Part shown: piece after piece, positions 8,724-16,572 of the stretch
Numbering within the stretch: the stretch's first letter is position 1
Layout of the letters: every line of letters begins with the position of its first letter
Origin: Marinobacter sp. ANT_B65
Lineage (GTDB): Bacteria; Pseudomonadota; Gammaproteobacteria; Pseudomonadales; Oleiphilaceae
Length of the DNA: 64,000 bases
NCBI RefSeq assembly: GCF_002407605.1
Contig: NZ_NXGV01000001.1
Location: forward strand, 1,362,895-1,426,894
Direction of reading: 5' to 3'
The notes under the pieces: generated by a model
The model's input: only the letters and a program-made list of their open reading frames with translations
What the model was told of the DNA's origin: nothing
Database searches by the model: none
Program-made: the position numbers and the translations under genes

Positions 8724-9471
8724 GTTGAAGTCTCCTTTGATACAGCCAATACACGTCCGTCATAAACGACCAGGCGAGTAACAACAGGGCGGTTGCCAGA
8801 GTTATTCCGGCAAACGTGGACGGTACGGGCGGCAGAATAGCGATCAGAAGAGTAACAATCTGCCACACACAGATTGTTTTGCGCCGGAAACTTTCGGGCA
8901 ACGGCCGGTTGAGCCAGTTAAACGCAGATGCCGCCGCCACGAACAGGTAGCGCATAACTCCCAATGCGAGAACCCAGGGGCCGGCTTTACCGCTTACCAT
9001 GACAGCCAGACATAACCCCAGAATCAGTAGCGCATCCATTTCCATATCGAAGCGAGCGCCGAATACGCTTTGTGAGTTTGTAACCCGGGCAAGTTTGCCA
9101 TCGACGCCGTCAAGAATCAGCGCAAGCAGGGCACCCATGGCATAAAACCAAAGTGCAGTGTCGGAGGATGTTGAGATGAATGGCGATGCGGCTACCAGTG
9201 CAATAATGAGGTTGCTGCGAAAAAGTGTAGCTCTGTTAGCCCAGCCAAAATCTCTCTGGACTGGCCAGTTCTTCAGCACGGCAACACAGATCAAACCGTA
9301 TATCAGGGTGGCGATCGCAAACATTCGCCAGAAAGATAAAAACAGGGTGGAGGCAAAAGCTATCCACAACACTGTTAATGCAGCTCCCCAGAGAAGATCG
9401 GCCCAGGCTGGTACATTGGCAGGTGCTGTGGAAGCCGCAGATGAATTTTTCTGCTGCCTTTCAGATTCCAT
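8710..9471 (-). CDS. CDP-alcohol phosphatidyltransferase family protein
   Basis: 253 residues with about six to seven hydrophobic helices. The complete family signature DGxxARx8GxxxDxxxD is present, beginning with 'DGKLAR' at about residue 121 and ending in 'FDMEMDA'. These enzymes transfer a phosphatidyl group from a CDP-lipid to an alcohol (glycerol-phosphate, inositol, serine and others) in the inner membrane. The acceptor cannot be read from the motif. It is divergent from the MDR dehydrogenase gene across a 193-base spacer and shares its stop region with the YceI gene. With the flippase-like and glycosyltransferase genes nearby, it could supply or modify a lipid carrier, which is an inference. 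Confidence 0.87.
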   Translation of the reverse strand: MESERQQKNSSAASTAPANVPAWADLLWGAALTVLWIAFASTLFLSFWRMFAIATLIYGLICVAVLKNWPVQRDFGWANRATLFRSNLIIALVAASPFISTSSDTALWFYAMGALLALILDGVDGKLARVTNSQSVFGARFDMEMDALLILGLCLAVMVSGKAGPWVLALGVMRYLFVAAASAFNWLNRPLPESFRRKTICVWQIVTLLIAILPPVPSTFAGITLATALLLLAWSFMTDVYWLYQRRLQHERV

Positions 9472-9664
9472 AACAAAGCTCCAGCATATTGGCTTTTATG
9501 TAGCTTTCAGGCGTATGTCAGTGCTGTGCGAATATTTGTAACTATAGTTTCAGTACTAGTAAAAGTAACAGGTTATTGCATCCGACAGAGAGGCCGATTC
9601 AGATACGCCTGAACAGGCACACAAATCGGACGTCTGATTATATATTTGACATGGGGAGTGCAGA

Positions 9665-10672
9665 ATGAGTTCCGGTTCAGACTATTTGACAGAGCAAGTT
9701 ATGTCCCGGGCATTCTGGATTACCGGCCCTGGGGAGGGGCAAATTCTGGAAACACCGGTGGGGTCTGTCCGGCCGGAAGATAGCCAGCCGTCGGTGGTTG
9801 TACGAACTCTGTGGTCAGGGGTCAGCCGGGGAACGGAATCTCTGGTTTTCAGTGGCAGTGTTCCGCATAGCGAATTTCATCGTATGCGCGCTCCTTTTCA
9901 GGAAGGATCTTTTCCCTGGCCGGTAAAATACGGGTATGCCAATGTGGGGAAAGTAGTAGAGGGGCCTGACAGACTACTTGGTAAATCTGTATTTTGTCTT
10001 TTTCCTCATCAAGAGTCTTATTCAGTTCCAGCCAGCGCAGTTACACCCATTCCATATGGAGTCCCGCCGGAGCGTGCCATTCTGGCGGCGAATATGGAAA
10101 CAGCCATTAATGGCCTCTGGGATGCCATGCCCGCTGTCGGTGACCGCATAGCCGTTGTGGGCCTTGGAGTTGTTGGCCTTCTCGTCAGTTGGCTTGCCAG
10201 CCGTATTCCTGGAACACGGGTGACAGTCATCGACACCAATCCGGCCAGAGCTTCCGTCGCAGAAGCTCTGGGGCTGAACTTTTCAACGGGTTCTTCCAGC
10301 GATGAAAACGATCTCGTTATCCACGCAAGCGGTCATGAATCCGGTTTGCAAACTGCGCTGTCACTGGCAGGGCAGGATGCGGTGGTGCTGGAAATGAGCT
10401 GGTACGGTGACAGACCGGTTTGCATTCCGCTTGGAGGTGCATTTCACTCCCGCAGGCTAAGGCTTCGGTCCAGCCAGGTCGGGAAGATTCCCCCGGTCCG
10501 ACAGCCGAGATGGACATACCGCAAACGACTCGAGCTGGCGCTTGAAATGCTGCGACATGATGTTCTGGATCAATTGATTACCGGTGAGACGCCTTTTGAG
10601 CAGATGCCAGAGATCATGGGCCGGATTCTTGTAAATGGCAGCGATACTCTTTGCCATCGAATAAAATATTGA
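9665..10672 (+). CDS. MDR-superfamily dehydrogenase lacking zinc cysteines (BchC-like)
   Basis: 335 residues. The N-terminal GroES-like lobe contains 'LWSGVSRGTESLVFSG' (about residues 44-59) where zinc alcohol dehydrogenases have a Cys. 'KYGYANVGKVVEG' and a Rossmann motif 'VVGLGVVGLLVSWLA' at about 161-175 follow. Neither the catalytic-zinc Cys nor the four-Cys structural zinc lobe is visible, so a zinc-independent oxidoreductase is likely. The 'SGVSxGTE' form resembles BchC-like and other zinc-free MDR enzymes. GGGGAG lies upstream of the ATG. It is first in a tight set (10 bases to the next gene) with the pterin-synthase-like, glycosyltransferase and flippase-like genes. Substrate unknown. 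Confidence 0.82.
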   Translation: MSSGSDYLTEQVMSRAFWITGPGEGQILETPVGSVRPEDSQPSVVVRTLWSGVSRGTESLVFSGSVPHSEFHRMRAPFQEGSFPWPVKYGYANVGKVVEGPDRLLGKSVFCLFPHQESYSVPASAVTPIPYGVPPERAILAANMETAINGLWDAMPAVGDRIAVVGLGVVGLLVSWLASRIPGTRVTVIDTNPARASVAEALGLNFSTGSSSDENDLVIHASGHESGLQTALSLAGQDAVVLEMSWYGDRPVCIPLGGAFHSRRLRLRSSQVGKIPPVRQPRWTYRKRLELALEMLRHDVLDQLITGETPFEQMPEIMGRILVNGSDTLCHRIKY

Positions 10673-10682
10673 GGAATTTTCT

Positions 10683-11081
10683 ATGTTTAGTCTGACAGTC
10701 CGGGATCACATGATGATTGCCCACAGTTTTAACGGAGAGATCTTTGGCCCGGCGCAAAAGACTCACGGAGCCACCTATGTGGTGGATGTCACGTTTGAGC
10801 GCCACGAGCTGGATAAAGACGATCTGGTTATTGATATAGGTCGGGCATCTGAAGTTCTCAAGCAGGTCTTGGGCGAATTCAATATGAAAAACCTGGATGA
10901 TATTGAAGACTTTCGCGGAAGGAACACCACCACCGAGTTCATGGCAAAGAAAGTGTTCGACCGGATGGCTGCAGCTATTTGGGCAGGGCGACTGGGTGAT
11001 ACGGCAAAAGGAGTCTGTGCACTGAAGGTAACCCTGGCTGAGTCACACATTGCCTGGGCCAGTTACCATGCGGGAATCTGA
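10683..11081 (+). CDS. 6-pyruvoyl-tetrahydropterin synthase / QueD-fold protein, active site altered
   Basis: 132 residues, the usual length for the PTPS/QueD family. The overall alignment to QueD is clear in 'IAHSF' (H14), 'THGATY' (H28), 'DIGRASEVLKQVL', 'RNTTTEFMAKKVFDRM' and 'LAESHIAW'. Compared with E. coli QueD (from memory), the second zinc His of the HGH motif is Ala30, and the catalytic Cys four residues before the first His is Ala24. The catalytic Asp-His pair of 'DHxxLND' reads Asn67-Met68. The conserved Glu near the C-terminus remains. The protein therefore keeps the T-fold but should not do canonical 6-carboxytetrahydropterin chemistry. It follows the MDR gene by 10 bases and overlaps the next gene by 14. 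Confidence 0.85.
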   Translation: MFSLTVRDHMMIAHSFNGEIFGPAQKTHGATYVVDVTFERHELDKDDLVIDIGRASEVLKQVLGEFNMKNLDDIEDFRGRNTTTEFMAKKVFDRMAAAIWAGRLGDTAKGVCALKVTLAESHIAWASYHAGI

Positions 11082-13050
11082 ATCGACCCTGCACTTTGTT
11101 GTTCCAGGGGACCCGAATCAGAACACTGGTGGTTATCGCTATGTAAGGAAACTGGTTGGAGCGCTGAATCATTCCGGAAGGGTAGCTGAGGTAACTGGGT
11201 TGCCTGGAAGCTTCCCTAAGCCTGACGCCCTTGCACTGCGTGCAATGGATGAGTTGCTCTCCGGATTTGCGGACGGCTCCAGAGTCATACTCGACGGGCT
11301 TGCCATGAGCGCAATGCCCGATGTGCTGAAAAAGCATGCGCAGCGTTTGCGGCTGACTGCTCTTATTCATCACCCGCTCGCAGACGAAACCGGATTGAGT
11401 GAGAGTGAGCAGGCGTGGTTTTTTGCACGCGAGAAGCTGGCTTTGCAGATAGTACGAGAGGTTTTTACAACCAGTACGTTTACAGCGGCAAGGCTCGCTG
11501 ATTTTGGTGTCTCTGCTGCCCGTATTCGAACTGCAGAGCCTGGTACGGACCGCTCGGTAACTAGCGCATTACCGGATAAGGCTGAAAACCGGAGTCAGAG
11601 GGCTAAAAACCGGGAGGTCAGGACACCGCATATTCTTTGCGTCGGACACCTGTCACCGCGTAAGGCACAAAACCAACTTGTGAATGCTCTTGCCGGCTTG
11701 AAGGACCTGGATTGGCACTGCACCTTTGCGGGCTCGGACGAGCGTGATCCTGCCTTTGCCTGCGGTGTGCGACAGCAGATCTGCCAGTCTGATCTCGACT
11801 CCCGGATTGATCTCACCGGAGAGGTTGATGAACAGGTACTGGTTCATCTCTACGACAAAGCAGATCTGTTTGTTCTACCGTCGCTATACGAAGGCTACGG
11901 TATGGTGATCGATGAAGCCCTCGCGGCTGGATTGCCTGTAATTTCATCCGATGGCGGCGCCTTGAAACATACCGGGAACAGGTCTGGTATTTTATTGTAC
12001 AGGGCAGGCGACGTTGATGCCTTGCAAGCAAATCTGAGAGCATGGCTTGGAGACTCTGCTGCTCTGGAGCTTGCCCGCGTTTTTGCGGAGGGTGAGTCCT
12101 TAACAGTAAGAAGTTGGCCGGATACAGCCAAGCAGTTTATAGACGGGCTTGGCTATTTTGACAGATGCCAACGCGAGATCTGCGTTGCTGATGAGACGTA
12201 CTTTGCTGAAAAGTGGCTGCAGGCCCGTGAACCGGCAGATCATCGTGCGCGTTCCCTGGAACTGACAGTGCGATTGGCAAAATGGGCTCGTGCGGCCCTG
12301 AATACAGACCATCATGGCCCGCTAAGGATTGTCGATATAGGTACAGGTCTTGGGTCAAACGTGGTTTACGTTGCTCCAGCGCTGCCCTTACCTCAGGAAT
12401 GGGTGTTGGTTGATCAGGATGAAGGCTTACTCGTGGAGGCTGCTAACAGGACGCGTCAGCTGAATGTACTCTCAGAGACCTCTCAGCGACGCTTAGCGCC
12501 AGAGGATTTCAGAGGCTTACTTCCCCACAACACTGATGTAGTGACGGCGTCAGCACTTATCGATCTGGTATCAGAAGGCTGGCTGTCGGCATTTGTCAGT
12601 GAAGCGGTTTCAACCCAGTCAGCCGTTCTCGTTGTGCTGAGCTACACCGGCTGCTTTACGCTTGCTCCAGCCCATGAAGACGACACCCTGTTGTGTGAGC
12701 TGGTAAACCAGCATCAGCATGGAGATAAGGGCACCGGTGCCGCGCTTGGGCCGGATGCTGCTGCTGTACTTGCGGACAAACTCGCCATAGAGGGTTACGA
12801 AGTGCAGGTGGCCGACACCCCGTGGCGGCTCAACAGAAATGATGCAAGTCTGGCGACCATGCTGATGGCCGGTTGGGTAGCAGCGGCAAAACAACGAAGC
12901 CCGAAGTCCCGTGATCGTCTGGGTACGTGGTTCGCGGCCAGACGGAAGCAGATGGTCGCAGGTGAACTGGAAATTACCGTTAGCCATCAGGACGTGCTTG
13001 GTCTGCCCCCTTGCCACTCCGCTACTAAAGCAATCAATTGCTTGTCATGA
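11068..13050 (+). CDS. Glycosyltransferase (GT4) - methyltransferase fusion protein
   Basis: I choose ATG 11068 inside the end of the preceding gene over a TTG at 11050. The product is 660 residues. Residues about 1-365 form a GT-B glycosyltransferase: 'DPNQNTGGYRYVRKL' near the N-terminus, 'CVGHLSPRKAQNQLVNAL' (about 190-207), and the family-4 donor motif 'PSLYEGYGMVIDEALAAGLPV' (about 271-291). Residues about 385-600 form a Rossmann methyltransferase with SAM motif I 'VDIGTGLGSNVVYVAPAL' (about 419-436). The protein probably adds a sugar and methylates the product or the sugar. The stop overlaps the flippase-like gene start as ATGA. Both domain calls are firm; acceptor and donor are unknown. 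Confidence 0.82.
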   Translation: MRESESTLHFVVPGDPNQNTGGYRYVRKLVGALNHSGRVAEVTGLPGSFPKPDALALRAMDELLSGFADGSRVILDGLAMSAMPDVLKKHAQRLRLTALIHHPLADETGLSESEQAWFFAREKLALQIVREVFTTSTFTAARLADFGVSAARIRTAEPGTDRSVTSALPDKAENRSQRAKNREVRTPHILCVGHLSPRKAQNQLVNALAGLKDLDWHCTFAGSDERDPAFACGVRQQICQSDLDSRIDLTGEVDEQVLVHLYDKADLFVLPSLYEGYGMVIDEALAAGLPVISSDGGALKHTGNRSGILLYRAGDVDALQANLRAWLGDSAALELARVFAEGESLTVRSWPDTAKQFIDGLGYFDRCQREICVADETYFAEKWLQAREPADHRARSLELTVRLAKWARAALNTDHHGPLRIVDIGTGLGSNVVYVAPALPLPQEWVLVDQDEGLLVEAANRTRQLNVLSETSQRRLAPEDFRGLLPHNTDVVTASALIDLVSEGWLSAFVSEAVSTQSAVLVVLSYTGCFTLAPAHEDDTLLCELVNQHQHGDKGTGAALGPDAAAVLADKLAIEGYEVQVADTPWRLNRNDASLATMLMAGWVAAAKQRSPKSRDRLGTWFAARRKQMVAGELEITVSHQDVLGLPPCHSATKAINCLS

Positions 13051-14000
13051 GAGTTCTTCGCCGCCCGTGCACTGGCATCATATTGAAATGGTTGGTGACC
13101 GCTCTGATCATTGGTGGGGTATTGTTGTTTGTCGACGGTAACACACTGATAAACGAAGTTAGCCGTATTCCACCAGTGGTTATTTTTGCGGGGCTTGGCT
13201 TAGGGGTTGCCCAGGTATTTTTGTCGGCCTGGCGCTGGCGGTATACCGCCAACCTACTGGGGCTACCAATGCCCTATATGCGAGCAGTGCGGGAGTACTA
13301 TCTTGCTACCTTTACCAACCAGGTTTTGCCCGGCGGCGTTTTGGGGGATGTGAACCGCGCACTCCGCCACGGTGTGGATAGCCGCAGCCGTATAGCAGCC
13401 GCCCACGCCGTTGCTATAGAGCGTTTGTCAGGGCAGGTGGTGCTGGTGGCAGTAGCTGTATCCGGCCTTGCATGGCTGGTTCAAACCGGAAGGATTGTTG
13501 GTGGCGAACCTGCAGGCGCTGATTCACTATCCCATGTGTACTGGTTACTTGCAGGCCTGACCGCGGTAATTTTGCCGGGATGCTTCCTTGTGTGCAGAAG
13601 TGAGATGGTATCCAGCTATTTCGGCCGGTTACGCGGGGACCTAGCTAAGGCGCTGTTGTCATGGCCTGCACTTCCTGTGCAGCTACTGACATCTCTGTTG
13701 GTGATAGCAAGTTATCTTGCAGTATTTCTTGTGCTGGCAAGCGGTGCAGAATATATAGTTGATCTGTCTTCGGTGATGGTGATTGCCACGTTGTGCAGCC
13801 TTCTCCTGCTGAGTATGGTGATACCGCTGACGGTTTCCGGTTGGGGCGTCCGCGAAGGCGTTGCAGTTATACTCTGGCCCATGATGGGCCAGCCTTCAGA
13901 GCAGGGGGTAGCTCTGAGTGTGGCGTATGGAGCTATGATATTTATCTCCAGTTTGCCCGGTATTCTGTTTCTGTTCAGTTCGCCGGTAAGGGGGCGCTGA
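13047..14000 (+). CDS. Flippase-like membrane protein (lysylphosphatidylglycerol-synthase TM domain)
   Basis: The start is ATG 13047 in an ATGA overlap with the previous stop. The product is 317 residues with about eight hydrophobic segments. 'FLSAWRWRYTANLLG' (about residues 54-68), 'YYLATFTNQVLPGGVLGDVNRALRHG' (about 85-110) and 'AVAIERLSGQVVLV' match the conserved N-terminal motifs of the LPG-synthase-type membrane domain. That domain moves lipids or lipid-linked molecules across the inner membrane and also occurs without the catalytic part of MprF. Its position after the glycosyltransferase suggests translocation of the glycosylated lipid product. It runs convergently into the RibD-type gene with a 26-base overlap. 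Confidence 0.83.
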   Translation: MRVLRRPCTGIILKWLVTALIIGGVLLFVDGNTLINEVSRIPPVVIFAGLGLGVAQVFLSAWRWRYTANLLGLPMPYMRAVREYYLATFTNQVLPGGVLGDVNRALRHGVDSRSRIAAAHAVAIERLSGQVVLVAVAVSGLAWLVQTGRIVGGEPAGADSLSHVYWLLAGLTAVILPGCFLVCRSEMVSSYFGRLRGDLAKALLSWPALPVQLLTSLLVIASYLAVFLVLASGAEYIVDLSSVMVIATLCSLLLLSMVIPLTVSGWGVREGVAVILWPMMGQPSEQGVALSVAYGAMIFISSLPGILFLFSSPVRGR

Positions 14001-14859
14001 AATCAAGGTCAAAGAGCATATCCGTACCAAGATTTACAAAACGGGAAACGGGCCTGAGTGCATCATCCAGAAAATCAATTTCCGGCAAGCTGAACGCTGG
14101 CCGGCCGCTGCCGATAATCATGGGAGCAACCATCACATGAAGGCGGTCGAGCAAGCCCGCCTGGAGGAAGGCTGAAACTGTCATCCCGCCACCTTCTACA
14201 AAAATTTTTCTCAGACCGAGGTCTGCAAGAACTTCAAGAATAAATTGTGGCTCCAGCAACTCGGGGCCTCTGCTCAGGCAGGGGATTTCTGTTACGGCAT
14301 GCTGACGATAATTCTCCGCCATCCCGGGCTTATAGTCGCCAGCTACCAATCGCAGCGTGGGTGCCGCTCCGTCTGTGAACAGATGGTGGCTCTCCGGAAC
14401 CCTGCGATTTCGGTCAAGAACAACTCTTACCGGATTGGTCCCGCTGGTGCAGCGCACGGTCAGCTGAGGATTGTCGACCGCAGCTGTTCCCGCACCAACA
14501 ACAACCGCATCTGAAAGGGCTCTGATGCGGTGAAGATGAGTAATGCCATCCTCTCCATTGATAAATCTGGATCGACCAGTAACTGTTGCAATACGGCCAT
14601 CGAGACTTTGTCCGAGCTGACCGATCACGTGCAAAGGAGAGCCCTCGGCCAGAGGCCTGCATAATGGCAAAAAGACGCTCAGCAAGGACCGGGCTTCTTC
14701 CGTTGCCAGCGTCAGCAGGCGCCACTCGCTGGTCCCGTTGCTGTTAAGCTCTAGTGCCGGTTCGCCTGAGCCTGGCAGGGCAAGCGTTACACCCGAGAGA
14801 TTATCCGCTCGCAAGATGAGTTCCCAGGCAGCTTCAGTGTTCAGTACTTGAGGCGTCAT
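13975..14859 (-). CDS. Stand-alone RibD C-terminal (dihydrofolate-reductase-fold) reductase
   Basis: The ATG at 14859 (MTPQVLN...) has AGGA upstream. The product is 294 residues. About 80 N-terminal residues of unclear character precede a RibD_C / DHFR-fold domain: 'GQLGQSLDGRIATVTGRSRFI' (about residues 80-100), 'HLHRIRALSDAVVVGAGTAAVDNPQLTVR' and 'KIFVEGGGMTVSAFLQAGLLD'. There is no RibD deaminase domain (no HAE/PCxxC zinc motif). In riboflavin synthesis this domain reduces the ribosyl side chain of the pyrimidine intermediate with NADPH. Lone copies act in other pathways. Adjacent PTPS-like and MDR genes suggest reduction of a pterin- or pyrimidine-like substrate, an inference. Confidence 0.82.
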   Translation of the reverse strand: MTPQVLNTEAAWELILRADNLSGVTLALPGSGEPALELNSNGTSEWRLLTLATEEARSLLSVFLPLCRPLAEGSPLHVIGQLGQSLDGRIATVTGRSRFINGEDGITHLHRIRALSDAVVVGAGTAAVDNPQLTVRCTSGTNPVRVVLDRNRRVPESHHLFTDGAAPTLRLVAGDYKPGMAENYRQHAVTEIPCLSRGPELLEPQFILEVLADLGLRKIFVEGGGMTVSAFLQAGLLDRLHVMVAPMIIGSGRPAFSLPEIDFLDDALRPVSRFVNLGTDMLFDLDFSAPLPAN

Positions 14860-14975
14860 AAAGTTCCTGTGCAATAGTGTTCAAATCAGTATAGGCAGAT
14901 TGTGCTAAAAGCTATATGTACGTTACATTTCCTGTCTGACTCATATTTCTGGTCAATTTTGCTGAGGCGAATACC

Positions 14976-15392
14976 ATGCGTTACCTGCAGACATTCAACC
15001 GCCGGTTGCGGCAGATGCGCGAGGCAGAGCGTTTATCCTGTCAGGATGTGGCTGAGATCTGCGGTGTGGAAGAAGCGCAGGTTATAAGCTGGGAGGCATC
15101 CGATGCGAGGCAGCGCACTTATCCGGATGTAACTGCGTTGCTGGATTTCTGCATAAAAACCGAAACTCCTCTGGAGGATCTGCTCGATCTGGCGGGGTCT
15201 GGAGATGAAGCGCAACTTGAATTGCCAGGGCTGGCGTTCAGCGAAAGCGACGATCTTTCGAACGCACTCAAAGAACTGGAGCAGGAGATAAACCGGGTCC
15301 AGCTTTCAGGAGAAGAAGTAGAGCTGCTGCGCCGGTTCCGCAAAACAACTGCGGAAAACCGGCGCATGATTTTACAGATTCTGGGCGCCTGA
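14976..15392 (+). CDS. XRE-family helix-turn-helix regulator
   Basis: 138 residues. The N-terminal 60 residues fit a Cro/CI-type HTH: 'FNRRLRQMREAERLSCQDVAEICGVEEAQVISWE' with the recognition helix at about residues 31-40. A middle segment 'TPLEDLLDLAG' and an acidic linker follow. The C-terminal helix 'LSGEEVELLRRFRKTTAENRRMILQILG' looks like a dimerisation or oligomerisation helix. It is convergent with galU, 25 bases apart, and its target genes are not evident. A GC-rich hairpin overlaps its last codons. Confidence 0.85.
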   Translation: MRYLQTFNRRLRQMREAERLSCQDVAEICGVEEAQVISWEASDARQRTYPDVTALLDFCIKTETPLEDLLDLAGSGDEAQLELPGLAFSESDDLSNALKELEQEINRVQLSGEEVELLRRFRKTTAENRRMILQILGA

Positions 15393-15403
15393 GCAGGGCG
15401 CCC
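15383..15403. terminator. Possible hairpin between convergent XRE and galU genes
   Basis: A 7-bp GC-rich inverted repeat (GGGCGCC at 15383-15389, GGCGCCC at 15397-15403) spans the end of the XRE gene. There is no T-run on either side, so termination is uncertain. Confidence 0.3.
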
Positions 15404-15417
15404 GACTCACGGTCTGG

Positions 15418-16257
15418 TTATTTCTGCTTTTTGTAGATGTTCTCGTACACGTAATTTGTAGCTTCTACAAACCCGTCAATACTGCCGCAGTCAAAGCGTT
15501 GCCCTTTGAACTGGTATGCCAGCACGCAGCCGGTCTTCGCCTGTTCGAGCAATGCATCCGTAATCTGGATCTCACCATTTTTGCCGGCTGGCGTACGTTC
15601 CAGAATGTCGAAAATATCAGGTGTCAGAATATAACGCCCAATGATCGCCATGTTGCTGGGAGCGTCTTCGGGTGCGGGCTTTTCTACCATGTCGGTGATG
15701 CGGTAAAGCCCATCCTTCATGGATTCGCCGGCAATAACGCCGTATTTGTGGGTTTCATCAGCAGGAACTTCTTCAATGGCAACAATAGAGCACCGGAACT
15801 GGTTATACAGCTTGACCATTTGAGCCATCACGCCATCTTCGCCTTCACCCGGCCCAACGCAGAAGTCATCCGCCAATACCACGGCAAACGGATTGTCTCC
15901 CACAAGATTGCGGCCACTGAGAATGGCATGACCAAGCCCTTTCATCTCAACCTGGCGGGTAAAGGCAAAGGTATTGTGGTCAATCAGATCACGAATAGAC
16001 GTCAGCAAATCCTCTTTACCTGAACCTGCAATCTGGTGTTCCAGTTCATAGCTGATATCAAAATGATCTTCTATCGCGCGCTTGCCGCGGCCAGTCACAA
16101 ATCCGAATTCATGAATACCGGCTTCTGCTGCTTCTTCAACGCCGTATTGAACCAGCGGCTTGTTAACAATGGGCAGGATTTCTTTCGGCATCGCTTTTGT
16201 TGCCGGAAGAAAGCGTGTGCCGTAACCGGCAACAGGGAAGAGGCACTTTTTGATCAT
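15418..16257 (-). CDS. galU: UTP-glucose-1-phosphate uridylyltransferase
   Basis: 279 residues, the normal size. The nucleotide-binding signature 'FPVAGYGTRFLPATKAMPKE' lies at residues 7-26. 'VEEAAEAGI', 'GLGHAILSGRNLVGDNPFAVVLADDF' (about 107-132) and 'VEKPAPEDAPSNMAIIGRYIL' are all GalU hallmarks. GalU makes UDP-glucose from UTP and glucose-1-phosphate. UDP-glucose is the donor for OpgH, encoded 3.4 kb away, and a likely precursor for the exopolysaccharide locus in the same window. It stands alone on the minus strand. Confidence 0.96.
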   Translation of the reverse strand: MIKKCLFPVAGYGTRFLPATKAMPKEILPIVNKPLVQYGVEEAAEAGIHEFGFVTGRGKRAIEDHFDISYELEHQIAGSGKEDLLTSIRDLIDHNTFAFTRQVEMKGLGHAILSGRNLVGDNPFAVVLADDFCVGPGEGEDGVMAQMVKLYNQFRCSIVAIEEVPADETHKYGVIAGESMKDGLYRITDMVEKPAPEDAPSNMAIIGRYILTPDIFDILERTPAGKNGEIQITDALLEQAKTGCVLAYQFKGQRFDCGSIDGFVEATNYVYENIYKKQK

Positions 16258-16572
16258 GTCATTCGTCCTTTGGTCGGGATTTGAAGCGTTTCCATCATTT
16301 TACAGGAGTTTACCAAGTTATCCGGCTGAGAGGAGAAAGCGACAGGGTTCATTACCTTTTGTAGAGGCGGTTTTGGTTCCATGCCGGACAACAAGATGTC
16401 CGTAATATCTCATCTTATAGATTTAAATGTCGCTATAACCTACTGTTTTATTAAATATTAAATTTGTAAACTTTGGAAATTGGCACTGGATTATGGTGTT
16501 GTATTTTTTTACAGTGTGCCCCTTACTTTAAAGTACCGTAATTCCGGTTCTGTTCTTCAATGAGGTTTTTCT
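16258..16572. other. AT-rich intergenic region between galU and the barrel gene
   Basis: The region of 315 bases between divergent genes must hold both promoters. The part from 16430 to 16550 is strongly AT-rich. A TGGCAC resembling a sigma-54 -24 element occurs at 16481-16486, but no proper -12 GC follows at the right distance. I see no RNA gene or ORF. Confidence 0.5.

Noticed and set aside
16481..16496. Possible sigma-54 promoter before the barrel gene
   Set aside because: TGGCAC fits the -24 element, but the -12 GC is missing at the required distance.
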